DNA of 64,000 nt from Deltaproteobacteria bacterium (GTDB taxonomy: Bacteria > Desulfobacterota > Desulfobulbia > Desulfobulbales > Desulfurivibrionaceae). The position numbers were made by a program, and so were the translations under genes. The DNA is taken from assembly GCA_013349295.1 (NCBI GenBank), contig DUZW01000005.1, positions 1-64,000 on the forward strand. Direction: 5' to 3'. Each line of letters opens with the position of its first letter. Position 1 is the first letter of the stretch. The notes under the pieces are model-generated. The model did not search any database. It was not told the DNA's origin and saw nothing but the letters and a program-made list of their open reading frames with translations. Below are positions 16,356-24,322 of the stretch, in pieces.

Positions 16356-17108
16356 ATGAGCAACCAGCCGGACGATGACCTCCTCTGGGGCATCCATCCC
16401 ATCCTTGAAATGTTGAGGCTTCAGCCCAAAAAAGTGCGGGAGGTTGTCATCCAGCAGGGCAAGGGTGGGAACAAGATCCAGGAGATCATTACCCTTGCCC
16501 AGGAACAGGGGGTCAAGGTCCGCTTTCTCCCGAGCCAGCGCTTCCCAAGCTCCCCGGACAAGACCCATCAAGGGGTGCTGGCTAAAACAGCGCCCATCGC
16601 CACCTGTAGCCTGCACGAACTGCTCAAGAAGGCAGGGGGCGAACAACAGCCGCTCATCGTGGCCCTGGATTCCATCCAGGATCCGCACAATCTCGGAGCC
16701 ATCATCCGCAGCGCCGCGGCAGCAGGGGCAACCGGCATTATCCTGCCAAAGGACCGTTCCGCCCCGCTCAACGCCACCGCTGCCAAGGCGGCGGCCGGGG
16801 CCATGGCCCACCTGAAACTCTGCTTGGTCACCAACCTGGCCACAACCCTGCAAACCGTTAAGGAAAAAGGCTTCTGGGTATACGGGGCGGCGGGCGAGGC
16901 CAAGCACACCGTCTATGAGACAAAATTCTCAGGAAGTGTCTGCCTGGTGATCGGCGGCGAAGACAAAGGGATGCGTCCCCTGGTCCGCGAGCAATGCGAC
17001 GAGCTGGTCTCCATCCCCATGGCGGGCAGCCTCAACTCCCTCAATGCCTCGGTGGCCGCGGGCGTCATCCTTTTTGAAATCGTCCGCCAGCGGCAGGTCG
17101 GAAGTTGA
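16356..17108 (+). CDS. rlmB: 23S rRNA (guanosine-2'-O-)-methyltransferase, TrmH/SpoU family
   Basis: SAM-dependent methyltransferase of 250 residues, most like RlmB (Gm2251 of 23S rRNA). The N-terminal substrate-binding domain starts LLWGIHPILEMLR; the SPOUT catalytic domain carries motif 1 ALDSIQDPHNLGAIIRSAAAAG, motif 2 CLVIGGEDKGMRPLV and motif 3 IPMAGSLNSLNASVAAGVILFEI. The ATG at 16356 has CGGAG upstream and fits the family start; a longer open frame into the repeat is rejected. Other SpoU members such as TrmH cannot be fully excluded. Confidence 0.9.
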   Translation: MSNQPDDDLLWGIHPILEMLRLQPKKVREVVIQQGKGGNKIQEIITLAQEQGVKVRFLPSQRFPSSPDKTHQGVLAKTAPIATCSLHELLKKAGGEQQPLIVALDSIQDPHNLGAIIRSAAAAGATGIILPKDRSAPLNATAAKAAAGAMAHLKLCLVTNLATTLQTVKEKGFWVYGAAGEAKHTVYETKFSGSVCLVIGGEDKGMRPLVREQCDELVSIPMAGSLNSLNASVAAGVILFEIVRQRQVGS

Positions 17109-17122
17109 GCCCCATCTTCCCC

Positions 17123-17152
17123 TTGACTTTATTCCGCCGTCTGCCGGATAAT
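17123..17152 (+). promoter_or_regulatory. Candidate sigma-70 promoter ahead of the hybrid kinase
   Basis: TTGACT, 18 bases, GATAAT, located 14 bases after the rlmB stop. It would leave a leader of about 200 bases before the kinase start at 17367; no terminator separates rlmB from it. Confidence 0.4.
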
Positions 17153-17366
17153 TATTACGTGACAATTACTGAGCTATCCCCCCTCCTGCCCAGGATGATC
17201 GCCAACGTCTTCGGGATTGTCACCGCCTGCAAATCAAGGCTCTGCCGAGGTGCAACTTGAAAAATCCATTTCTGCTAAAAACGGGCCTTACCGGATTATT
17301 GTCCGCCTGCGGCAGACCTCAGGGCCAACCATGGCCCAGCAGCGCGAATATTACGGGAATTAGGAT

Positions 17367-20174
17367 ATGTTGACCGAGCTCTTTGCAGATTTGAGCGAGC
17401 CGTGGCCCGAAGCCTGTTTTCTTCTTGCAGAAGACGGGAAAATCGTTGCGGCCAACCCTGCCGGCGCGGCAATGTTCGGGCTTTCCCCACATGACGCGAC
17501 AGGACGCCAACTCGGCGAATTTGTTCGCGAATCCGCCGAGACGATCGCCGATTATCTTGCCGCCTGCGCCGGAAACAGACAGCAGGTGCCAGGCACCCTA
17601 TCCCGCCTTGAACCAGACGGCCAGATACTCCAATACAGCTGCTTCGGCTACCGCAGCCAAGGCAACACTCCGGAGTCTCCCCTGATTTTTCTCCGCTGTT
17701 TTCAGACAAAAACTGTAAACACCCAGTTCACCGCCTTAAACCAGCAAATAGAACAACAACTGGCGACCCACCAGCAACTCATGACCTCACATACCATGCT
17801 GAAAACCGTCCTGGACAGCCTGGAGGCCTTGGTCTATGTGGCCGACATGGAGACCTACGAGGTCCTTTTTGCCAACAAATATTGCCGGGATCTGCTGGGC
17901 GACATCACCGGCTCCATCTGCTGGCAAACCATTCAGACCGGCCAGACCGGGCCGTGTCCTTTCTGCACCAACCCCTACCTGCTGACTGCCGACGGCAAAC
18001 CCGACGAGGTCTATACCTGGAATTTCCAGAACACCGTCACCGGTCGCTGGTTTCACATCCATGACCGGGCAATCCCCTGGATCGACGGTCGCCTGGTCCG
18101 GCTGGAGATCGCCACCGACATTACCGCTCTCAAGGAAGCTGAAGAGAAAACCCGGCGAGACGAAGAACAGACCAAGGCCTTGCTCAATCTGGCCCATCGA
18201 TCTTGGACCTCCAAGGACGCCATGGCCGATTATGCCTTGGCCGAGGCGGTACGGCTCACCAACAGCGCGGTGGGCTATCTCCATTTCATAAACGAGGACC
18301 AGCAGACCATTGAGCTGCTTTCCTGGTCGCCCGGGGTTCAGGCCGAGTGCTCGGCTGCAAAATCAACGCACTATCCGGTGGAAAAGGCCGGAATCTGGGC
18401 CGATTGCATCCGCCTCCGCCAACCGGTGATCATCAACGACTACCAGAACACCCCACAGCGCAAAGGCTACCCGGAAGGACATTTCCCCTTGCTCCGCCAC
18501 TTGGGCGTGCCGGTTTTTGACGGGGAGCGGATCGTGGCCATCATCGGGGTAGGCAACAAGGAGCAACCCTACGATCAGGCGGACGCAAACCAGCTTTCCT
18601 TGTATATGAACAACGTCTGGGCCATTCTCAAACAGAGGCTCGCCGAAATTAAGGTGCGCAGCATCAAGGACCAATGGGAAAAAACCTTTGACGCCATTGA
18701 CGATATCGTGACCATCCATGACCATGAAATGCGGATCGTCCAGGCCAACAGGGCGGCGGGCGCCCTGTTCCAGGTCACGCCGGCGGATTTGATCGGCAGA
18801 TACTGCTACGAGGTATTCCGAGGAGCGACCGAGCCCTGCGACGGATGCCCCGCAGTTCTGGCCCGCTCGGATTTCAACTTTCACCGGGCAACAATCTGCC
18901 ATGAAAATCTGGGAAAAACCTTTGCCGCTTCCTCTTTCCCTCTTATCGACGCAAGAGGGTTTACCGGCTTTGTCCACATCGCCAAGGACATTACCGGACA
19001 AATCCAGATGGAACAGATGGAGAGACGACTCCGGCAATCCCAGAAAATGGAAGCCATCGGCACCCTGGCAGGCGGCATCGCCCATGACTTCAACAACATC
19101 CTGGCCCCCATCATCGGCTACACCGAGCTGGCGCTGACCAAAATTTCCCCGGGTGACCCCCTGGCCGGCAACCTGCAGCAGGTCACCAAGGCTGCCCTGC
19201 GGGCCAAGGATCTAATCCAGCAAATTCTCGCCTTCAGCCGCCAATCCCCCCATGAGAAAAAGCCCCTGCAACCGCATCTGGTGGTAAAGGAGGCGCTCAA
19301 GCTGCTGCGGGCCTCCCTGCCATCCACCATCGAGATCCGCGAGGAGATTTCCCCCGACTGTGGCGCCATCCTGGCCGACCCGACCCAGCTGCATCAGATC
19401 ATCATGAACCTCTGCACCAATGCCTATCAGGCCATGCGGGAGACCGGCGGGGTGCTGGGGGTGAGCCTTTCGAAAGTGACCATCGGAGTGGAAGACAATA
19501 AGGTAACCAGCTCCGAGCTTTCGCCCGGAGAGTATGTACTGCTTGGGGTCAGCGATACCGGCTGCGGCATGGATCGCGCTACGCTTGCCAGGATTTTCGA
19601 GCCATACTTCACCACCAAGGGCAAGGGAGAAGGAACCGGACTGGGGCTTTCCGTGGTCCACGGCATTGTCAACAGCCACCATGGGCAGGTCACAGTTTAC
19701 AGCGAACCGGGCCAAGGCACGAATTTCCATGTCTATCTGCCCAGGGTCTCGGAATCGCCGATCCTGCCGATCGGGTCGGTCTGCCGGGAGACCATCCCCA
19801 CCGGTACGGAGCGATTGCTGGTGGTGGACGACGAGGTGATGATCACCGACATGCTGCAGGCGATCCTGGAAAATCTCGGCTACCATGTCACCGTTTGCGG
19901 CAGCAGCCTAAAAGCCCTGGCCCTTGTGGAACACGACCCTACAGCCTTTGACCTGATGATAACCGACATGACCATGCCCGGCTTGACCGGCTTCGAGCTG
20001 GCCCGGAAGGCACTGGCCATAAGCCCGGACCTGCCCGTTATCCTCTGTACCGGATTCAGCGAGCTGATCAACAAGGAGCAGGCCCAGGCCATGGGCATCC
20101 GGGCCTATCTGATGAAACCTGTGTCGGTACGGGAACTGGCTAATACGGTGCGCAAGGGTCTCGATGAAAAATAA
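17367..20174 (+). CDS. Hybrid sensor kinase: PAS-PAS-GAF-PAS-HisKA-HATPase-receiver
   Basis: Soluble-looking sensor of 935 residues with no membrane segment. Order: PAS (about 12-110), coiled linker, PAS with a Cys-rich loop (SICWQTIQTGQTGPCPFC, about 150-255), GAF_2 domain (about 275-425), a third PAS again with Cys motif (CYEVFRGATEPCDGC, about 440-550), HisKA with His573 in GGIAHDFNNILAP, HATPase (DTGCGMD, GTGLGLSVVHG) and a C-terminal receiver with Asp867 in MITDMTMPG. The Cys-containing PAS pattern C-x(n)-C-x2-C could bind metal or respond to redox, but this is inference. No partner regulator lies nearby; the attached receiver may pass phosphate onward. Confidence 0.92.
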   Translation: MLTELFADLSEPWPEACFLLAEDGKIVAANPAGAAMFGLSPHDATGRQLGEFVRESAETIADYLAACAGNRQQVPGTLSRLEPDGQILQYSCFGYRSQGNTPESPLIFLRCFQTKTVNTQFTALNQQIEQQLATHQQLMTSHTMLKTVLDSLEALVYVADMETYEVLFANKYCRDLLGDITGSICWQTIQTGQTGPCPFCTNPYLLTADGKPDEVYTWNFQNTVTGRWFHIHDRAIPWIDGRLVRLEIATDITALKEAEEKTRRDEEQTKALLNLAHRSWTSKDAMADYALAEAVRLTNSAVGYLHFINEDQQTIELLSWSPGVQAECSAAKSTHYPVEKAGIWADCIRLRQPVIINDYQNTPQRKGYPEGHFPLLRHLGVPVFDGERIVAIIGVGNKEQPYDQADANQLSLYMNNVWAILKQRLAEIKVRSIKDQWEKTFDAIDDIVTIHDHEMRIVQANRAAGALFQVTPADLIGRYCYEVFRGATEPCDGCPAVLARSDFNFHRATICHENLGKTFAASSFPLIDARGFTGFVHIAKDITGQIQMEQMERRLRQSQKMEAIGTLAGGIAHDFNNILAPIIGYTELALTKISPGDPLAGNLQQVTKAALRAKDLIQQILAFSRQSPHEKKPLQPHLVVKEALKLLRASLPSTIEIREEISPDCGAILADPTQLHQIIMNLCTNAYQAMRETGGVLGVSLSKVTIGVEDNKVTSSELSPGEYVLLGVSDTGCGMDRATLARIFEPYFTTKGKGEGTGLGLSVVHGIVNSHHGQVTVYSEPGQGTNFHVYLPRVSESPILPIGSVCRETIPTGTERLLVVDDEVMITDMLQAILENLGYHVTVCGSSLKALALVEHDPTAFDLMITDMTMPGLTGFELARKALAISPDLPVILCTGFSELINKEQAQAMGIRAYLMKPVSVRELANTVRKGLDEK

Positions 20175-20302
20175 CCGTACCCATTCAAGCAGCTGCACAA
20201 TTGCAGTTAAGGATTTCCCGAGGCAGCGCCGGATATTGCTCCTTGCATAAAAGATAAAACCGCGCTAGCGTTTTTGCTTAGGCAACCATCCAGGAGGATT
20301 CA

Positions 20303-20704
20303 ATGAAACGCTTCGCACTTTCCCTCGCAGCCCTGCTCCTAGTTCCCGCCTTCGCCAACCAGACGGACGCCGCACCAAAAACCCGCTATGACGCGACCAC
20401 CCAAACCTGCCGGGTTCTCAACGAAGGCCCGCTGGAGTGGGAAAGCCGCCCCTGGGGCGAGGGCGGCAAGCTCTTCCAGAATGTCTGCAAAGGCTGCCAC
20501 TCCCGCAACAATGACAAAGGCGCCCCCTTTCTCTGGGTGGAATCAAAAAGCTCGGCGGCCTGGAACCGGGTTTTTGAAACCCGCTACCCAAAATGCGCCC
20601 AAACCGGGGCCTGGGACTCCATCCCCTTGGAGCAGCAGCTGAAACTCAACGACTATCTGTACCGCTGGGCGGCAAACAGCCAAGACAGCACAGACAACTG
20701 TTGA
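20303..20704 (+). CDS. Small periplasmic monohaem cytochrome c
   Basis: Exported protein of 133 residues with a signal peptide (MKRFALSLAALLLVPAFA) and one haem-binding motif, CKGCH, in GGKLFQNVCKGCHSRNN. Mature size about 110 residues fits a class I cytochrome c; the distal Met is not obvious, and two more Cys (CAQTGAW and the C-terminal NC) may form a disulfide. AGGAGG precedes the ATG. It stands between the hybrid kinase and a convergent gene. Likely an electron carrier; partner unknown. Confidence 0.8.
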   Translation: MKRFALSLAALLLVPAFANQTDAAPKTRYDATTQTCRVLNEGPLEWESRPWGEGGKLFQNVCKGCHSRNNDKGAPFLWVESKSSAAWNRVFETRYPKCAQTGAWDSIPLEQQLKLNDYLYRWAANSQDSTDNC

Positions 20705-20760
20705 CGCTGAAAACCTCTCCCGGTCCGGGAGAAACATGACTCAACCGGCCTCTGCCCACC

Positions 20761-21987
20761 CTACTTTGCCTGCCCCTTGTTGAAAAGATCGGCAAAGGTA
20801 CCCATGGGCTTGGAATCCTGCTTCTTTTCCGCGATGTACTGACGAAAATCATCCCGATTTTCACCCTCGCCCGCAGGCTTGCCCTTTTTGCCGCCCGCCT
20901 TGCCGGTCGTCTCCTGCCCCTCAGCCTTGGCCGGCAGGGGGAGCGACAGGGACAACCGTTTTTTCTCGGGGTCCACGCTGTCGATCTTCACCTCAAGGCC
21001 ATCACCCACCTGGACGACCTCGCGCGGATGGCTGATACGTCGCCCCGCTCCCAGCTTGGAAATATGCACCAACCCGTCGATGCCGGGAGCAAGTTCCACA
21101 AAGGCGCCAAATTCCGTAAGCCGCACAACCTTGCCGGTGACGACGCTGCCCTCGGAGAACATACCACTGATCCCGTCCCAGGGGTCGGGCATGGAATCCT
21201 TGAGGCTGAAAGAATAGCGGTCCTGATCCCAGTCGAGTTTGAGCACGGTGACGGTTACTTCCTGACCCACGGAAATCCGCTCGTGGATATCCTCAATCCT
21301 TCCCCAGGCGATCTCGGAAACCGGAATCAACCCCTCGATGCCGCCGATATCGACAAAGGCGCCGAAATCCCGGATGGAGGTAATAACGCCCTTGACGCTC
21401 TGGCCGATGGCCAGGGATTCTTGCAGCCCCTCCTTGAGTTGGGCACGTTCTTCCTCAAGCAGAGCCCGCCGGGAAACCACGATGTTCTTGCCGTGTTCGC
21501 TGAATTTTGTGACCTTGAAGGCGAATTTCTTGCCGAGGTAGTCCTCGGCGTTTTCGATCCTGCGCATCTCCATCTGGGAAAAGGGGCAAAAAGCCCTGAC
21601 ACTGCCGGAAAAGCGAACCTCAAAACCGCCCTTGATCTCGCTGATCACCGTGCCCTCAACCGGGATGCCGTTCTGACAGGCCTCGTCAAGATGACCGGCC
21701 ACCGCCCCGCCGCTCACCTTGGCGGTGAACAACCGTTCGTTGTTCTTCTCGGAAAGGAAATAGACCTGCACCCGGTCGCCTTCGGCCACGGTCAGGTTGC
21801 CCTCACCATCGGTGAATTCGTTTTTAGCCACCGCCCCTTCACTCTTGGCCCCCAGATCGAGAAAGATCCATTCCCGGGCAATGCGCACCACGGTGGCCTC
21901 GATCTTCTGGCCCGGCCGCAAGCGCTCCTTGGTGCCACCAGCTGTTTCCTGAAACATTTCGGCAAAGCTTTTATCATCATCGGTCAT
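20761..21987 (-). CDS. S1-domain RNA-binding protein (four S1 repeats)
   Basis: Protein of 408 residues with four S1 modules: GQKIEATVVRIAREWIFLDLG, VEGTVISEIKGGFEVRFSG, GQSVKGVITSIRDFGAFVDIG and GSVVTGKVVRLTEFGAFVELA. The last two are the best conserved, ending with a Lys/Gly-rich tail. It resembles a shortened ribosomal protein S1 but is not the canonical six-repeat RpsA; a role in translation or RNA handling is inferred. The ATG at 21987 is favoured, with AAGGG ten bases upstream, over the ATG at 21993 and the longer frame. The CACGAAA repeat lies upstream. Confidence 0.85.
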   Translation of the reverse strand: MTDDDKSFAEMFQETAGGTKERLRPGQKIEATVVRIAREWIFLDLGAKSEGAVAKNEFTDGEGNLTVAEGDRVQVYFLSEKNNERLFTAKVSGGAVAGHLDEACQNGIPVEGTVISEIKGGFEVRFSGSVRAFCPFSQMEMRRIENAEDYLGKKFAFKVTKFSEHGKNIVVSRRALLEEERAQLKEGLQESLAIGQSVKGVITSIRDFGAFVDIGGIEGLIPVSEIAWGRIEDIHERISVGQEVTVTVLKLDWDQDRYSFSLKDSMPDPWDGISGMFSEGSVVTGKVVRLTEFGAFVELAPGIDGLVHISKLGAGRRISHPREVVQVGDGLEVKIDSVDPEKKRLSLSLPLPAKAEGQETTGKAGGKKGKPAGEGENRDDFRQYIAEKKQDSKPMGTFADLFNKGQAK

Positions 21988-22026
21988 TGTCATCACCCTT
22001 ACCAACACGTTATTTTTTTGATTATC

Positions 22027-22167
22027 AGCCACGAAAGGACACGAAATTCTGTAACTACTCAGGCCAGTCAGAGCGTTGCCTGCATTGACTGCGCAACCAC
22101 CTGATCCCGCATGGTTATCCCCCCTCACCATCTAAATTTTCTTTCGTGTTCTTTCGTGGATTTCGTG
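22027..22167. repeat. CACGAAA-type dispersed inverted repeat
   Basis: AGCCACGAAAGGACACGAAA at 22027-22046 is mirrored by TTTCGTGTTCTTTCGTGG and TTTCGTGGCT at 22142-22167 on the other side of a 95-base spacer. The right arm abuts the stop codon of the phosphoesterase gene and the left arm sits in the leader of the S1 gene. A fragment of the same unit lies at 55106-55123. Confidence 0.7.
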
Positions 22168-22168
22168 G

Positions 22169-22681
22169 CTAAAAAACTTCAATGACGGAGCCGATCTCCA
22201 CCCTTTCCACCTCTTTTGTTTCACACTGCAAGATGCAGAATCCAGGCTGCTCATCCTTGCCCAGCAACTCGCCGGGGTTCACCAGCAGGCAATCGCCGAC
22301 CTTTTCCACCTGATAGCGGTGATTATGACCGCAACACACCACGTCGAACAAGCCTTGAACGGCGATCCCCCTGGCCATCTGCGGATAATGGGTGAAAGCG
22401 ATTCTCAGCCCCCCCGCCTCCACCGCACCCAGAATACCATGATGGCTGATGGTGGGAAAGCGGAGCCCGCATGACTGAGAGATAACATGCTGGTCGCCGA
22501 CGTTGTTGCCGTAAATCAGATGCACCGCCCCGCTGAAGCGGGCAAGTTCGTCGAGCATGAACGGGGAAATCAGATCGCCGCAGTGGATGATCATGCTCAC
22601 GCTGTATGCATTGCAGTATTTTACTGCCCCCCGCAGGTTGACAATGTGATCGTGGGTATCGGAGATGATCGCGATTCTCAT
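22169..22681 (-). CDS. YfcE/MJ0936-type metallophosphoesterase
   Basis: Small calcineurin-like phosphodiesterase of 170 residues. Metal-binding motifs are DTHDH (for D-x-H), HCGDL, YGNNVGD (GN-N/D), HYP and CGHNHR (GHxH). Such enzymes hydrolyse phosphodiesters in vitro with unclear physiological substrates. The ATG at 22681 follows GGGAGG and lies two bases after the cobD stop, so it ends the radical SAM-cobU-cobD run; a longer reading into cobD is not credible. Confidence 0.88.
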   Translation of the reverse strand: MRIAIISDTHDHIVNLRGAVKYCNAYSVSMIIHCGDLISPFMLDELARFSGAVHLIYGNNVGDQHVISQSCGLRFPTISHHGILGAVEAGGLRIAFTHYPQMARGIAVQGLFDVVCCGHNHRYQVEKVGDCLLVNPGELLGKDEQPGFCILQCETKEVERVEIGSVIEVF

Positions 22682-22683
22682 AA

Positions 22684-23769
22684 CTATCCTCCCATAATTT
22701 CGGCAAGCGCGGCCAAGCATCGCGCATTCCGATCTCTTTCCTGCAGCGAGACCCGAAAATAATTGGCATCCAGACCGGTGAAGTTGCTGCAGTCCCGAAT
22801 CATGATGCGCCGGCGAATCATCGCCTCCCGCAACCGGGCTGCGGTCATTTGTCCGGTCAAACGGCAAAGAATAAAATTCGCCGCCCCTGGAATCACCCGT
22901 ACTCCGGGCAGAGCCGCCAGCCGAGCAACGAAATCCGGACGGACCTGATCGATAAAATCACGGACCGACTGCACATAGGCATCGCCATGGGCGAGGAGAT
23001 ACTCCCCTGCCACCTGGGCCATGCGGTTCACGCCCCAGGGCTTGCGGTGCGCTGCGAAACGGGCCATCTTTTCCTCATGGGCCACAAGAAAACCGAGGCG
23101 CAGGCCGGGGATGCCGTAAATCTTCGAGGAGGAACAGAGCAGAAACATATTGGCAGGCAAGGGAAACCCGGCCAGGGACGGTTCGTTGACAAAGGGCAGG
23201 TACGATTCGTCGATGAGAAATTCCGAAGACGGATGGGCGAGGATAAAGTCGAGCAGTTCGCGGCTTGCCACCACTCTGCCGGTGGGGTTGTTGGGGTTGC
23301 AGAAAAATACCAGCTCCCCCCCGGTAAGACGGGTGGATAACCGGTTGAAATCCAGAGCAAAATCCTCTTCCTCCTTGAGGCGGAAAAAATCAACGGTAAG
23401 CCCCGCCCACTCACTGGCCAACTGGTAATCACCATATGTCGGGGCAACGATCAAGGCACGCCTGCTCTGGACGCCGGCCGGTACGGCATAGATAAATTCG
23501 GTGGTACCGTTGCCCGCCAGAACCTGCCGCAGAGCACAGCCGTATTTTTCGGCAAAAAGCCTGACCAGTGTTTCGCTGCCGCTTTCCGGCAGAAAGCTGA
23601 TCTCCTGAAGCCTTTCACACAGCACTTCCCGCAGCCCCGGCACCATGCCCAGTGGGGTGAGATTGCTGCTCAGATCGATAATGTCGCCGACGCCACAGCC
23701 CAGCCGCTTGGCCATGGAGAGAATATCACCGCCGTGGGCGCCCTGGGCACTGATCATCGTAGTATCCAT
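22684..23769 (-). CDS. cobD: L-threonine-O-3-phosphate decarboxylase-type PLP enzyme
   Basis: Class II PLP-dependent enzyme of 361 residues, related to histidinol-phosphate aminotransferase. The start QGAHGGDILSMAKRLG and DLSSNLTPLG is typical of CobD, which makes aminopropanol phosphate for the cobalamin nucleotide loop. Visible PLP features are CNPNNPTGRV, the DESY motif, and the Schiff-base Lys in LCSSSKIYGIPGLRLGF. Its start lies just before the cobU stop region, giving tight coupling with cobU, which supports the cobalamin assignment over a histidine-pathway role. Confidence 0.85.
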   Translation of the reverse strand: MDTTMISAQGAHGGDILSMAKRLGCGVGDIIDLSSNLTPLGMVPGLREVLCERLQEISFLPESGSETLVRLFAEKYGCALRQVLAGNGTTEFIYAVPAGVQSRRALIVAPTYGDYQLASEWAGLTVDFFRLKEEEDFALDFNRLSTRLTGGELVFFCNPNNPTGRVVASRELLDFILAHPSSEFLIDESYLPFVNEPSLAGFPLPANMFLLCSSSKIYGIPGLRLGFLVAHEEKMARFAAHRKPWGVNRMAQVAGEYLLAHGDAYVQSVRDFIDQVRPDFVARLAALPGVRVIPGAANFILCRLTGQMTAARLREAMIRRRIMIRDCSNFTGLDANYFRVSLQERDRNARCLAALAEIMGG

Positions 23770-23770
23770 T

Positions 23771-24322
23771 TCAACCCTTGAGCCGTAGAGGCAGACCGGC
23801 AGCCACCAGAACCACCTGCTGACACATCAAAGCCATCTGCTGATTGGTCCAGCCTGCCAGATCACGAAAACGTCTGCCCAAGGGTGATTCCGGCACGACC
23901 CCCAAACCGACCTCGTTGGCAACCAACACCACTGAGACGGAGAGAGCGGCCACGGTCCTGGACAACCGGGAAACCTCATCCTGAATCTTCTCGTCGCTGA
24001 AGTCCTGCATCATCATATTGGTAAGCCACATGGTCAAACAATCAACAAGGAAGACCTCCGCCCCAATCTCGTTTTTACCCATCACCCCGGCCAGATCCAG
24101 CGGCTCTTCCACGGTCAGCCATCCGGCACCCCGACTTTGCCGATGCAGAGCGATACGCTGGTCCATCTCCGCGTCGTCGCGGGCTTCCAGGGTGGCAAGA
24201 AAGACCTTGTCCGAAAAGTTTTCCGCAACCCATTGCTCGGCGTAGCGACTCTTGCCGCTTCGGCAGCCGCCGATCACGAGTTTTTTTATGGGGAGCGGCA
24301 TACCCCCTTGAGTGTTCATCAT
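23771..24322 (-). CDS. cobU: Adenosylcobinamide kinase / guanylyltransferase
   Basis: Bifunctional enzyme of 183 residues that phosphorylates adenosylcobinamide and attaches GMP in late cobalamin assembly. The P-loop IGGCRSGKSRYAE, the HRQSRGAGWLTVEEP segment (guanylylated His region), VDCLTMWLTNM and VANEVGLGVVPESPLGRRFRDLAG are all characteristic. The start codon overlaps the stop of the upstream radical SAM gene (ATGATG), and two adjacent ATG codons are possible. Its link with a B12-binding radical SAM enzyme suggests that cofactor salvage is expressed with its user. Confidence 0.93.
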   Translation of the reverse strand: MMNTQGGMPLPIKKLVIGGCRSGKSRYAEQWVAENFSDKVFLATLEARDDAEMDQRIALHRQSRGAGWLTVEEPLDLAGVMGKNEIGAEVFLVDCLTMWLTNMMMQDFSDEKIQDEVSRLSRTVAALSVSVVLVANEVGLGVVPESPLGRRFRDLAGWTNQQMALMCQQVVLVAAGLPLRLKG

